DNA from: Cordilura impudica
Lineage: Eukaryota > Arthropoda > Insecta > Diptera > Scathophagidae
Direction: 5' to 3'
Assembly (NCBI GenBank): GCA_963682025.1
Contig: OY821519.1
Coordinates: forward strand, 13,503,047-13,567,046
Length of the DNA stretch: 64,000 nucleotides
The notes under the pieces were generated by a model. That model did no database searches, was not told the DNA's origin, and worked only from the letters and a program-made list of their open reading frames with translations. The position numbers were made by a program, and so were the translations under genes. Position 1 is the first letter of the stretch. The number at the start of each line of letters is the position of its first letter. Shown here piece after piece: positions 23,549-34,830 of the stretch.

Positions 23549-24774
23549 TTCATTTTTCATTTTTCATTTTTTGTTTTTCATTTTTCATTTTTCATTTTTC
23601 ATTTTTCATTTTTCATTTTTCATTTTCCATTTCTCATTTTCCATTTTCCGTTTTCGATTTTTCATTTTTCATTACCATTTTTCATTTTTCATTTTCAATA
23701 TTCAATTTTTCATTTTTAATTTTTCAACTTTCAATTTTCATTTTTCATTTTTCATTTTCCATTTTTCAATTTTCATTTTTCATTTTTCAATGTTCATTTT
23801 TCATTTTTCATTTTTCATATTTCATTTTTCATTTTTTGTTTTTCATTTTTCATTTCTTATTTTTTATTATTCATTTTACATTTTTTATTTTTATATTTCA
23901 TTGTTTGATTTTTAATTTTTTAGTTTTAATTTTTCATTTTTTAGTTTTAATTTTTCATTTTTCGTTTTCCTTTTTTCATTTTTCATTTTTAATTTTGCAT
24001 TATCCCTTTAGCATTTTTCATTTTCCATTTTTCATTTTTAATTTTGCATTATCCCTTTAGCATTTTTCATTTATCTTTTTTCATTTTCCATTTCTCTTTT
24101 CCATTTTTCAATTTTAATTTTTCATTTTTAATTTTTCATTTTCCATTTTCCATTTTCAATTTTCATTTTTCATTTTTCAATTTTCATTTTTCATTTTTAA
24201 TTTTTCAATTTTCATTATACATTTTAAATTTTCATTTTTCATTTTTCATTTTTCATTTTCCATTTTTTATTTTTATTAATTTTTAATTTTTAATATTTAA
24301 TTTTAATGATAAAAAAATATGTGGTAAAACTTGCTTAGGCCAATGTGACGCGTGCAGTATTAATATACACACAACTGTAATGACTTCAACAATACGAAGA
24401 ATTACAACATATACAACATATCTTAAGAAAAACAACAAACACACTGAAAAACTTAATTTTTTAAAGAGATTTTTCAAAGTTTCATTCATAGCTCATGAAC
24501 TCTTTGACCAATTTTGACTATTTTAAATAGAAGCTCCTTTGGGATGTTAATAAACGATTTTATACAAAAACGAATGGTCTAGCTTAGATATTGACGGCGT
24601 CATCGTGATTTCCACAGACAGACGGACAGACGGTCATCGGTAAATCAACTTCCCTCGTTATAAGGATCAAGAAAATATATTTTTTTGGGGTCTCACGAAT
24701 TTATTTCGATGCGTTACAAACGGAATTACAAACCTATATATACCCTCTGCCACTGAGGTGTGGAGGGTATAAAA
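22293..24774 (+). repeat. family A element containing a 2-kb simple-sequence expansion
   Basis: The left end is ACAAGTAAGAGAGTTAAATT with the imperfect hairpin TTCGGCTGGGCTGAA and ATACCCTCCAC. The right part (about 24480-24774) has the normal family A interior (GACGGACAGACGG core, GTTATAAGGATCAAGAAAAT) and ends TGGAGGGTATAAA. Between them lies a huge TTTTCA-like array. Both ends are recognisable, so the array sits inside, or replaced, the middle of one element. Confidence 0.7.
22343..24302. repeat. TTTTTCATTTTCCA-like simple-sequence array, about 2 kb
   Basis: Irregular 6-7 base units (TTTTTCA, TTTTCCA, TTTTTAA) run almost without interruption. Apparent open frames inside are artefacts of the repeat. 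The same repeat on the opposite strand occurs at 53686-54375, 54613-54713, 55530-55813 and 56603-56995. Confidence 0.9.
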
Positions 24775-26032
24775 AATGGAAAAAATATTCCGCTTCGCAT
24801 AAAAATTTTTTAGTAGACGGATTTCCTTCGGCTTCGTTAGGAAAAATATATTTTTTTATCAAAATTGTTGAAAAATAATATCCATAAAGCTTAATAGACC
24901 TTTGAATGTGTTTTAAAAAATGTTCAAACAGTTTTTGTTCGAGATAACACCAAACATACATTTTTAACCCATCAACCATTTCTTCAGACACGATAAGAAA
25001 AATGATGATCTTGAAATATCGCACAGCATCGATGCTTGCTGGCTCAACAACTGATATTGCACAACCTTCATAAAACAACATATGGAGTGAACGATACCAC
25101 GGTTGAATTCGGAGGACTTCAAGAGAAAAATTGTGGCCTGGGATGGTGTTTTGTCAGCAAAAGTCGAAGCGATTTCAACAATACATTGTTGTTTCAGTTA
25201 ATCTACATCGAAAGGCATAACAAATCATCGCACGAAAATTTTAACTACAATTTTTGCCTGACATGATTTTTTCAAGTCTCTATAACAAACACAATTAGCA
25301 CTTGCTCCTGACAAATTATTCTGAGCACGTACATCAGCAAAAAACGTTAAACTTTACGATGCTGATGCAAGATTTGAATTATCTACAACATTTTTGAGAA
25401 ATCCAATTACTTTTATTCATTTACACTGAGCAATACTTCATTTAAATTTCAATGATGTGTCTAAACAATTTAAAGAATTTCAAAATTTTCAAAAATTTTT
25501 AAAACCTGCTTTACTATGTTTGTATTCCCTACCACAAAATTGCACCAGTATTAAATGTGGTTTTAAACTAAACTAAAACGTAACAATAAAAAAAAAATCA
25601 TTAAATAAAATTTTGTATTATTGACACCGTTTAACTTTGTGTCTACGTTTATTAATATTTTAAGATAAATAAATCCGACAAATTAAAAAATTAATAAATA
25701 AATAAATTCCAGTTAATAATTATGCAGAATCAATGAGATGTTTAAAAATAAAAATAATTTAAGATTTTATTAAAATCGGGTATTTATTTCCATTAAATAT
25801 ATTGTCACACTTATCATAAGAGGTTAATGAATGATAAAAATAAAAATTGAAGCACAAACAATAAAATAATAAAGTTAAAATATTTAAACTAATTGAAACA
25901 GAATTTATGTTAAAATCATTGCAATAGTGACGATAAGTTAATGTAATTGAAATTAAATTGTTAAAAAATTTCAAATAACTTTCAGTTTGTTAATAAAAAA
26001 AAAAAAAATCAAATATATAAACAATGTTAATC
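24775..26032. other. 3' flank of the cuticular gene, nothing recognised
   Basis: No repeat family or domain recognised. A 115-codon frame on the - strand (25081-24734) overlaps the family A end and has no family signature. The last part should hold the cuticular gene's 3' untranslated region. Confidence 0.4.
25783..25788 (-). promoter_or_regulatory. candidate polyadenylation signal of the cuticular gene
   Basis: The nearest AATAAA on the - strand after the stop codon at 26033, about 245 bases downstream. A second lies at 25766-25771. Confidence 0.35.
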
Positions 26033-26311
26033 TCATACAAGAGCTGCTACAGGTTGTTGAAATCTAATTGGTTGCGTTGGTTGTTTTCGATTCGTCAGAC
26101 GTATGTGCGTTGTACTGTAAGGAGTGCGAGTTTGCACAACACTTTGAAATCCACCATTACCGAGAACTTGATAGTGAACCATGCGCACCATGCCATTGGA
26201 CTCTAGAAGACCATATTGACCCATTACCTTATCATCTTGACGTTCCTCCAAATGCATCATATGAACTTTGCTGGGAGGATGATCGATATAATAATGAAAT
26301 TTATAATTTAT
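26033..26311 (-). CDS. cuticular protein, RR-type chitin-binding domain, exon 2 (residues 45-136)
   Basis: This exon follows the acceptor TCTCTTTCCAG and joins in phase 0 to the exon at 43718-43849. It encodes 92 residues, INYKFHYYIDHP... to ...PVAALV. Residues about 46-110 fit the extended Rebers-Riddiford domain, closest in form to RR-2: YKFHYYID, then HLEERQDDKVMGQYGLLESN, GMVRMVHYQV and GNGGFQSVVQTRTP. The aromatic residues and the final Gly-Phe-x-x-Val-Val are in place. The domain is known to bind chitin in the procuticle. The tail is Gln/Pro-rich and short (QPTQPIRFQQP). At 136 residues the protein is at the small end for the family. No frameshift or premature stop is present. Confidence 0.8.
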   Translation of the reverse strand: MNYKFHYYIDHPPSKVHMMHLEERQDDKVMGQYGLLESNGMVRMVHYQVLGNGGFQSVVQTRTPYSTTHIRLTNRKQPTQPIRFQQPVAALV

Positions 26312-26616
26312 CTGGAAAGAGAAAAATATCATATTCAAAATTATAAGAAAAAATATAATAGTTTTTTTTTTATATAAAAATTTCGAAATAGAAATCTGCG
26401 AAAACTATAAACTTTTGGTGGACAACATTATTAAAGAAAAGATTTTTAAATAAGAGATAAATCGAATAAATTTTTAATCTTAATATATTTTTGTGATCAT
26501 AACAGACTCAAACCTGGGCGGAATTGAAGAACTGCTGAAAAAAATTACTTCATGAAAAGCACTATATCACCGCTTTCAAAAAAAAAAAAAAAAATAAATA
26601 AATAAATAAAACAATA
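26312..26616. other. intron of the cuticular gene, acceptor-proximal part
   Basis: Non-coding AT-rich sequence ending in an A-rich run. No repeat relatives recognised. The full intron runs 26312-43717 on the - strand. Confidence 0.5.
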
Positions 26617-27255
26617 AAGAAAATTGTAGTCGGTCCAGACCGACATGCGTTTAGAGACCCTATCTCTCAGGTCCAACTAATTTGATATAGAAAGTAAGCA
26701 TAAGCCAAATTTGAGTGGCATTGCTATTAATTTTGTTGCCTTTGAATATGAAAAAGTTCATATCGGATGCTATATTTATATGGGTACTAGGTCGCAAAAT
26801 AGACCGATCCTGACCATATTTGGTAAGGTCACTTATATATTGCAAAAATATATACAAACCAAATTTGAGTAAGATCTGTGCAATATTTTTGTTTTTTGAT
26901 AGATTTAAGTGAAGGTCGGGAAGCAGCTTTATATGGCGGCTATGACTAAGAATTGTCCCGTAAAGTTTATTTTTGGACTACTGATTAATGGGAGTAGTAG
27001 ACACACATAAGCCCAATTTGACAGAGATCTATAAGATAATTTGGTTTTTATGAAAATTTAAGTCGATTTCATAGGGGTCATTTTTATGAGGACTAGGTGA
27101 GAATATGGACCGATTTTCATCAATTTCAATAGCGTTCATCCCATGGTCAAAAGAAAGTCATATACTAAATTTCATAAAAATATATTCATATTTATTTTTA
27201 CATGGATACACAGACAGACGGACGGACGGACCAACATCGCTAAATCGTTATAAGA
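26617..27255 (+). repeat. family B element, nearly full length but lacking the 3' end
   Basis: It starts near AGTCGGTCCAGACCGAC, a one-base variant of the family palindrome, follows the family B order and ends just after the GACGGACGGACGG core and ATCGCTAAATCGTTATAA. The GGTATAGGGTATA end is absent. Confidence 0.7.
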
Positions 27256-27872
27256 AAAGGAGGAATTGAGCGATTTTTTTTATTTTTCTGCTATTATTTT
27301 TTTTAAATTTATTTTTTTGCATTTTTTTGCGTTTTTGTTTTCGATAAAAGAGTTGGCGTCAATAAACCCTATTACAAGAAAAAAAAAGAGTAAACCATCG
27401 TTGGAGCGATTTTCGAGTAACGACAATTTATTTTCTTTATTTCTCTTCTTTTTAGGTTATATTCATATTTAGTTGTTTGATTTAAAATTTTTTTATTAAT
27501 TATAGTATTCTTTTTCATCGTTTTATATATAATTAGATGTAATCCGGTATGCCTCGCTACTCCCTCCCATCGTAATGAAAGGGCTCTCGCAAAGGCTCTC
27601 ACTGTTACAGTACTTCAGATATACGACATTTGATATTTACTTTGTATGGGGGCTGCCACGCCCGTTTGTTCAATACCGCCCATTTTTTATCTGACTACTC
27701 ACGTTAATAATAGATGATCGAAGACATGCCCACTAAAAATATTAAAAAAAAAATTACAGCCTATAGCACTTCCCATACCAGCAGTAAGACTCTGTGAAAA
27801 TTTCAAGAAGATCAGATGAGTAGTTACGGAGATTACCTCCTACAAACAAACACACATTACCTCTTTATTATA
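27256..27872. other. intron sequence with an inverted relative at about 35630-35860
   Basis: The section near 27385-27425 (CCATCGTTGGAGCGATTTTC, then GAGTAACGA) recurs inverted near 35640-35675, so a further dispersed repeat is present next to family B in both places. About 27560-27870 has Helitron-like fragments (CTGTGAAAATTTCAAGAAGA). No gene. Confidence 0.4.
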
Positions 27873-28298
27873 TCTATAATATTAACAGGCAAGACGATCT
27901 CTTGTGACCATTCTAAGGATGTCAGTTTTAGTCCTATTTTGACCAAAACCCCCTCATTTGAAAGGTATTTCATTTTAGCTGTCCACCAGATTTAAAAATT
28001 TTTATATTTAAAAATTTTTTTTGAGTAAAAAGCATTTAAAAATGCTACTAACACATACATAAAATTATACAGTGCTGTGTGGGTGTTTATTATATTTGTT
28101 AATGTGTTTGCACAAAGTCCTGTGCCGACTTGAAAAATAATTTTGAACATAAACCAATAACGACAATAAAAAGTGTTGAATTGTGTATTGGCTAAAATTG
28201 ATTAGCATATCTTAAGGCTCTTATAAAATAATTTGTTAAATGAAAAAATAAAATTTGCTAGAATTTGCACTCGAATTTCGAGGGCTGGGATCTGCTAG
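27873..28298 (+). mobile_element. Helitron D copy with both termini, 426 bp
   Basis: It begins A|TCTATAATATTAACAGG and ends in the hairpin CTCGAATTTCGAG followed by 12 bases and CTAG|T. A 5' TC, a 3' hairpin about 12 bases before CTAG, and insertion between A and T without target duplication are the structural hallmarks of Helitrons. This is the best-preserved copy in the window and has no protein, so it is non-autonomous. Confidence 0.8.
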
Positions 28299-28354
28299 TT
28301 AGTATAGATAAGTATAAGATAGATATGATTTTTTCTAGTCTATATTTAAATTAT

Positions 28355-29503
28355 TCTTATATATAAAAATGAAGTTTTGTCTGTTTGTTTGTGGTTTATA
28401 GGAGGCTACACCACTGGACGGATCGTCTTGAAATTCTTACACTAACTGCCTATCCGGAACGAAAAATAGCTTTATATTTTTTTTTTTTTTGGTTTTTCAA
28501 GTGAATTTTAAACATCCAATTTTAACATATAATATCTGGAGTATTAAACTAATTTTGTGAGTCGGGGAAAATTGGGCGGGATCCGACCCATAGGCATGGC
28601 TCCTACTGTAGTGTATGCATATTATAGGGCATTCACAGAGTGCATGAATGCTGAGCATAGAGCATCTTCACTTTGGTAATAAGAACTATTTAATTTAGAA
28701 CCACTTGACATACATATGTTAACCAAGAACAGCGCAATTGTTAGTGCACGTGTTTTCACTATAAGCAATGCGATCAATGAATGTGTGTGGTATAAACAAA
28801 CCCAAAATAACAATAAATAAAAGGGTTTCGGATTTCATTCTCAAGGGTGCCGGTAACACAAAGTAAATACGGAAACGTATATTTTGTGTATTTGAATTAC
28901 CGTACTTGACATGATTTTGTGTTTGACCACCCATTAATCGTTTAATGCAAGTGTTGCACATATGTTTGTCATGAAGTAATTTACCAGAGTCAATCACTAT
29001 GCTGCTGTAGCACTATTAGTTTTAAGAGAGAATTTAAGAGAATTATTTTGTAGAATTCTAGTTAGTAAATTTAGTGTATAAGTAGCAGATAATTTAATTT
29101 TAGATACAGTATAATTTTGGTCTTCATCAGAACAAATAAAAGAAAATAAAAATTACTAGAAAGAAGAAGTATTTTCATTTAACCCGAATACATTATGATC
29201 AACCAGTCAAATTCTAAGCATTAAACACATAGTTACCACATGGCGATCCTGAGACCGAACCTGATCCTGAAATCCTCAATCCTTAGTACATCTACCACAC
29301 TACCATACAAAGTAAATATTTAATGCCATATATCTAGAGTACTGTAATAGAAAATTGGTGGGATTAGATAAGTGTGTGTGGCAGCCCCATGATAAGTATA
29401 TCATATAACTGGAGTCTAATTAAATAGTTTTCTACAAAATGTATTCCCAATTTTTTTTATTTCATTACGATGTGTATAGCGAAGCGCATCGTGTTACAGC
29501 TAG
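28355..29503 (+). mobile_element. Helitron C copy 1
   Basis: The 5' end is TCTTATATATAAAAATGA with GGTTTATAGGAGGCTACACC behind it. The 3' end has the hairpin ACGATG...CATCGT followed by 12 bases and CTAG|T. No helicase or Rep motif was recognised inside, so it is probably non-autonomous. Confidence 0.65.
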
Positions 29504-30060
29504 TGATAAGTAAATATGATAAATAAATTATGTATTCAATTGTATTAAATACTAGCTGTTTTTACCCGGTCTTGCCCGGGATAAAAAGACCTTTGACTTG
29601 AAAAATGGTTCACTATGCTTACCAAGCGCTGTGTACTTAGCCCCAATTAACAAATTCCCCAATAAAATGAACTTTCTCCCCAAAAATTTGTATGGGCAGT
29701 AAATTCATTTTTTATTTCAATTAAAAATTTTTTGATTTTTTAATTTAGAAGTTTTTTATAAGATGCTGCAGCAAAAATGCTTCAAAAATAAGCTGCGAAA
29801 CTGCTTTAAGTTTTTTTTTCAGTTTATTTATAAACATAAAATATAACGGAAAGGTTCCCAAATTAAAGGAATCAAAACTTTTAAAAATTGCATTACTTCA
29901 TTCAATAAGTGATCATCATTGAGCAGAGACGTCAAATTCAAGTTTCAGAAATGAAAAACTAATGCGACGTTTAATATTGTGTCGCAAGGTTTCCTATTTT
30001 GATCAACAGGTAATTATTTCACATACGTAGATAAAATTTATCATACGACATTTCACTAAG

Positions 30061-30720
30061 CTGTGTTCCGCGAGCGAGTTGCGTCCGCGCGCCTCGCGCC
30101 GCTTCCTCGCAGCTACTACCCGTGCTGCCGATTAGTTTTCGTTAACTTATTTTAATTCCTAAAACATATTTTTTAGAGCATTGCGATATTTTAGCTGAGC
30201 TGTGTTCCGAGAGTGCGTCGTGTCCGCATCCGTCGCGGCCGAGTCCGCGGTCGCGCGCCGCGATCCGCTTCCGCGCGTTTAGCAGCCACACCTGTGCTGC
30301 CGCGCAGTTGTTGTCAACTTATTTTAATCGCCAAAATATATTTCTCAGATCATTGCGATATTTTTGCTGAGCTGTGTTCCGCGCGCGCGCCTCGCGCCGC
30401 TTCCTCGCAGCTACTACCCATGCTGCCGCTTAGTTTTCGTTAACTTATTTTAATTCCTAAAACATATTTTATAGAGCATTGCGATATTTTAGCTGAGCTG
30501 TGTTCCGAGAGCACGTCGCGTCCGCATCCGTCGCGTTCGAGTCCGCGGTCGCGCACCGCGCGCCGCTTCCGCGCATTTGGCAACCACACATGTGCTGCCG
30601 CGCAGCTGTTGCCAACTTATTTTAATTGTCAAAATATATCTTTCAGATCATTCCGATATTCTAGCTAAGCTGTATTCCCCGTGCGCGTGGCTTCCGCGCA
30701 ACGAAATAATGCTATTGAAA
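30061..30720. repeat. GC-rich tandem array of alternating 126-139 and 172-bp units
   Basis: The marker CTGTGTTCC begins units at 30061, 30200, 30372 and 30498, with a decayed fifth at 30670. Spacings of 139, 172, 126 and 172 show a short/long/short/long pattern. Each unit couples a CpG-rich half (GCGTCCGC-type blocks) to an AT-rich half (TTATTTTAATTCCTAAAACA). It is by far the most GC-rich part of the window. Long open frames here are a by-product of composition. Confidence 0.85.
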
Positions 30721-31039
30721 AGAATTCTCATTTTAAATGCATTTATTGTAGGGCATATATTGAGAGCAGTAAGCATATGTTTACTAAAATAAATATTTAA
30801 CAAAACTCATTAAATAAAAATATGTAAAAATTTAAGAATGAATTTGGAGAGTAAGTTCATTTTTATTTCTATTAAAAAAAAATATCGGGAATTTGTTCAT
30901 TTCTTTTGGGTACCTTTTTTTAAGTTTGGGGAATTTGTTCACCGTGTAGTTATTTCCGTGTGAACCAAATTTCAGAGAAATCCGTTGAAAAGTACAAATT
31001 TGTATAGGGAAGAAATATACCACACAACAAAATATGAAT

Positions 31040-32240
31040 CTTATATGAAAATTGGGCGTAAAAGTAGGCGTGGTCGGTAAAAATCATATGGCGACCTTCC
31101 CTGAAATATGTACTAAATTTCGGAGAAAGCCATTGAAAAATAAAAGTTTGTATAGCAATCAAATAAAGAAACAAATAAAAGTAAAAAAATAAGTTTTATA
31201 TGCATAGAAGTTGGCGCAAAGTGGCCTGCAAGAAGCATATGGTATCCTTCCCTGTGGTATAGAGATCGTGTGGCCAAATTTTAGACATCCCTTGAAAAAT
31301 AAAAATTTCTATAGTGAACAAATATACCAAAAAGCAGAAAATTAATTTTGTATAAAAAGTGGGCGTAGAAGTAGGCGTGGCCGCCAAGAATCATATGGCG
31401 ACCTCTCTGGAGTACAGAGATCGTGTGTAGCAAATTTCAGTTTTGGAACAAATGTACCAAAAAACAGAATACGAATTGCACACAAAAAGTGGGCGTAACA
31501 GTAGGCGTGACCGGTACGAAGAATATGTCGACCTTCCCTGGAGCAGAGAGATCGTGTATACCAAATTTCGAGAAATCGGTTGAAAAATAAAAATTTGTAT
31601 AGCGAACAAATATACCAAAACACAAAATGAATTGTATACAAAAAGTGGGCGTTAAAGTAGGCGTGGCCGGTACGAAGCATATGGCTACCTTTCCTGGAGT
31701 ACAGAGATCGTGTGTACCAAATTTCAGAGAATTCCGTTGAAAAATAAAAATTTGTATAGCAAACAAATATACCAAAAAACAGAAAACGAATTGTACACAA
31801 AAAGTGGGCGTAAAAGTAGGTTTGGCCGCAAGAATCACATGGTGACCTGGCCTGGGGTACAAAGATCGTGTGTACCAAATTTTAGAGAAATGCGTTAAAA
31901 ATAAAAATTTGTATAGCGAACAAATATACCAAAAAACAGAAAATGAATTGTATACAAAAAGTGGGCGTAAAAGTAGGCGTGGTAGATAAAAAGTATATGG
32001 TGACCTTAGCTGGAGTACAGGGATCGTGTGTACCGAATTTCAGAGATATCTGTTAACAAATAAAAATTTGTATAGTGAACAAATATGAATAAAACAGAAA
32101 ATGAATTTTACATAAAAAGTGGGCGTAAAAGTAGGCGTGGCCGGTAAAAAGTATATGGCAACCTTTCCTGTGGTATAGAGATCGTGTGTACAAAATTTCA
32201 GGAAAATCCGTTGAAAAATAAAAATTTGTATAGCGGTCAA
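31040..32240. repeat. tandem array of about 157-bp units
   Basis: GTGGGCGT marks units at 31359, 31489, 31645, 31804, 31961 and 32119, with two degenerate units near 31056 and 31208. Each holds TAGGCGTGGCCGGTA, ACAGAGATCGTGTGTACC and AAAAATTTGTATAGCGAACA. The commonest spacing is 156-159 bp. Confidence 0.85.
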
Positions 32241-32501
32241 ACAAACAAACAAACAAACAAACAAACAAACAGAAAATGAATTTTATATATATAGATGTAG
32301 CGAATTGTGCTCAAAAATAACTCTTTACAACATTTCCGCATAACGAGAATGACCAGATGTTCCTATAAATCTGATCCATGTTATCTTGAAATCTGAGTGC
32401 ACATATTCATATGCATGTTCACTCCACAGTCTCAAACTGGAATTGGTTTTATAACAAAATTAAAGTACTTGACAACTTTGTGTGACTCCTGAACTTATTA
32501 A

Positions 32502-33251
32502 CCCATTTCGCTCTGCCATTAGATTTTTTTCAAAATATAATTAATGTAAGAACAAGTTAGAATTTCACGTAAATTTTAATACGAATGTTAAGTCTCATCC
32601 ATCACCAACTTAAGAAAAATATCAGATCATGACCAGCCAATTATTGCCAACATATGTAACTATTTTATAAAAAATTTTACACATGTGTTACATATACAAG
32701 CATGACCCCACATATGTGTAAACTGTTCAAAATTTCCTGTGGTTTCAAAAGTTGATGGGAAGCACGTTATAACCAGAAATCCCGAGGGAAAACATCGTCG
32801 TTGTCAACTGAAGGGATGTGTTAAGCCAACAATTTATATGCGCAAGAAATGCAATATGCATCTGCATACAAATTGTTTCAAGCTAAAACATGGATACCAT
32901 AATTTTTTCACGACCTTTCTTTCGGCTTTGTTTTTTTTATCTTACGATCTTTTTTTCAAATCATAACAGCATGGATTTAATTTAATATAATTTTTTTACT
33001 AACTTTTACAATTTTTGTACAATTTGATTCGAAAGTAATGAAATAAATTAATTAAAAAGCATATAAACTAAATGTTTCATTTACATACAAAGTCGACATA
33101 TTAGATACGCGCCAGTGTTTGAAATTTCGAACAAGCTTTTCCGGGAAAACGGAAAATCGGAAACTTTTTGAATTCAGCGGGTCCTAAGCACCCTAAAAAA
33201 GTACCTTTTTCCAAAAAATAAAAATGAAATTGAATCTCGGAGCAAAATGGG
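32502..33251. mobile_element. piggyBac-like element 1, 750 bp, internally deleted
   Basis: TTAA flanks both sides (32498-32501 and 33252-33255). The ends are imperfect inverted repeats, CCCATTTCGCTCTG against CCCATTTTGCTCCG. TTAA duplication plus CC-starting ends is diagnostic of the piggyBac superfamily. Only the Cys-rich tail of the transposase remains (next entry). Confidence 0.8.
32739..32890 (+). pseudogene. piggyBac-like transposase C-terminal zinc-knuckle remnant
   Basis: The frame reads EGKHRRCQLKGCVK then TIYMRKKCNMHLHTNCFKLKH. The Cys/His spacing matches the Cys-rich C-terminal knuckle of piggyBac-like transposases. The catalytic core is missing. It lies inside the TTAA-flanked element, which agrees with the assignment. 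Confidence 0.7.
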
Positions 33252-33663
33252 TTAAGTTTATAGAAGTAATAAATAATTTATGTATTATTTTTATTTCTTA
33301 TTAATTGTGGCTAGCAAATTCCAGCCCTCGAAATTCGAGCGCAAATTCTAGGAAATTTTATTTTTCATTAAATAAAGACCCTAAAAGTATGCTAATCAAT
33401 TATAGCCAATTCACAAATCAACACAAAAAGAAACAAACTCATTTTTATTACAAACACATTAACAAATTTAATAAAACACACATAGCATATGTATAATTTT
33501 GTGTATGTGTTTGTAGCAACTTTAACCTTTATCTCACCCTCAAAAAAACTTACGTTGTTTACCCTCGTGTGTCGTTTTCCACACATACGGGATGTCTACA
33601 TATTTTTCACTAGCAACATATATTTTTTTATTTAAAATCATGATTTACCATCAATAACATATA

Positions 33664-34033
33664 CAAGCAGATTCCAGCCCTCGAAATTCGAGTTCAAATT
33701 CCAAGAAATTTTATTTTTTTTAATTAAATAAAGACCCTAAAGGTATGCTAATTGATTATAGCCAATTCACAAATCAACACAAAAAAACTCTAATTTTTAT
33801 TACAAACACATTAACAAATTTAATAAACACACACATAGCATTGTATAATTTTGTGTATGTGTTAGTAGCAACTTTAAATGCAATTTACTCAAAATAAAGG
33901 GAAAAATTTTAAAATCTGAAAATCTGCAAAGCGGCTTAAAAGAAATACCTTTCAAATAATATACGTTTGGTAAAAATCGGGATAAAACTAAACATCGATC
34001 ACAAGAAATCGTCTAGCCCATTAATATTATGGA
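33664..34033 (-). mobile_element. Helitron D copy nested inside piggyBac-like element 2
   Basis: The sequence has the reversed Helitron D 3' signature (CAAG in place of CTAG, then CCAGCCCTCGAAATTCGAG) and the 5' end near 34033 with a flanking A. It lies wholly inside the TTAA-bounded element, so it inserted afterwards. Confidence 0.75.
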
Positions 34034-34830
34034 TTTTTATATTTTGGTATCTCATCAAATTAGTTTCTCTTCTGCTTACATATACCTTCTTCGACTTCTC
34101 GTAATAAAATATGTAACATCTAGCTTTTCCTTCGATATTCGGAGAAACACATTTTGATCTTTTTGGCGTAATGCCAAATGATACTGATGAGCGCTCTCCA
34201 GATTCTGAAGGTTGACGAAACATTGAAGATGTGGATTGTGCTATTGTGCAACTGGGCTCCCCCACTGATTCATTTTGTAAATTGTTGGTAATACAAGAGG
34301 TATTCTAAGCTCACGCAAGAAAACTCTTCGCATTGTTTGTTTGTTCGTTTGCCAATTTGGGTGACAACTTTTGGGCAAATTCGCAAGATCAGAAAAACTG
34401 GTCCACTGTTATGTTCTGACTCTTCACTCTTCGAACATAATTCAAAACTACACGTTCACCTTAACTTTTTTCAGCTAAACCACCAACTGGTTTACCCAAC
34501 TATGGTTGCATTTTCTAAACGTAATAAGTTTGAGAGCAAACTAAAACCCAAAATTTAATTCCATATCGGCTTAGAAGGCATATGTTGTTGAAACTTGCAT
34601 CCCCTATGAAAACATAGCAATTGTTCGTCAACTGTAACACATTCAGATGGTTTGCAGCATAAATAGTTCAGACCATTTGTCGAATATTTCACGAATTGCA
34701 GCAAATTAGTCGGTAATGCTTTCTTGATTTCTGCTTATAATGTTATCGAACCAAATAACACTATTCATGTATTGAAATATCTTCTTCGACATCATCGCTC
34801 TAAATAAATCCAACATTATCTCATTCTTTC
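34034..34830 (-). pseudogene. piggyBac-like transposase, decayed
   Basis: On the - strand, 34830 downwards reads through frameshifts as FRAMMSKKIFQYMNSVIWFD, FAAIREIFDKWS, then VTVDEQLLCFHRGCKFQQHM and PSKPIWN. The VDEQL...F.G.C.F.QHMPSKP block is the region of the first catalytic Asp in piggyBac-like transposases. A later piece (34265-34034) has KARCYIFYYEK, similar to the C-terminal Cys part. Stops and frameshifts show it is dead. Confidence 0.75.

Larger units (their letters stand above)
29552..32295 (-). mobile_element. Helitron C copy 2, reversed, 2.7 kb, carrying two tandem arrays
   Basis: On the - strand it starts A|TCTATATATATAAAA (32295) and ends in a CCCGG...CCGGG hairpin followed by nine bases and CTAG|T (29552). 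The flanking A and T fit Helitron insertion. Inside are a GC-rich alternating array (30061-30720) and a roughly 157-bp array (about 31040-32240). A (CAAA)n stretch near 32238-32270 lies just inside the 5' end. No protein domain recognised. Confidence 0.75.

Noticed and set aside
22450..24286. Several Phe-rich or Lys/Met-rich open frames
   Set aside because: They lie entirely in the TTTTCA simple-sequence array, where stop codons are scarce by composition.
30213..30443. Arg/Ala-rich frame in the GC-rich array
   Set aside because: It follows from the high GC content and repeats with the array units. No start context or domain.
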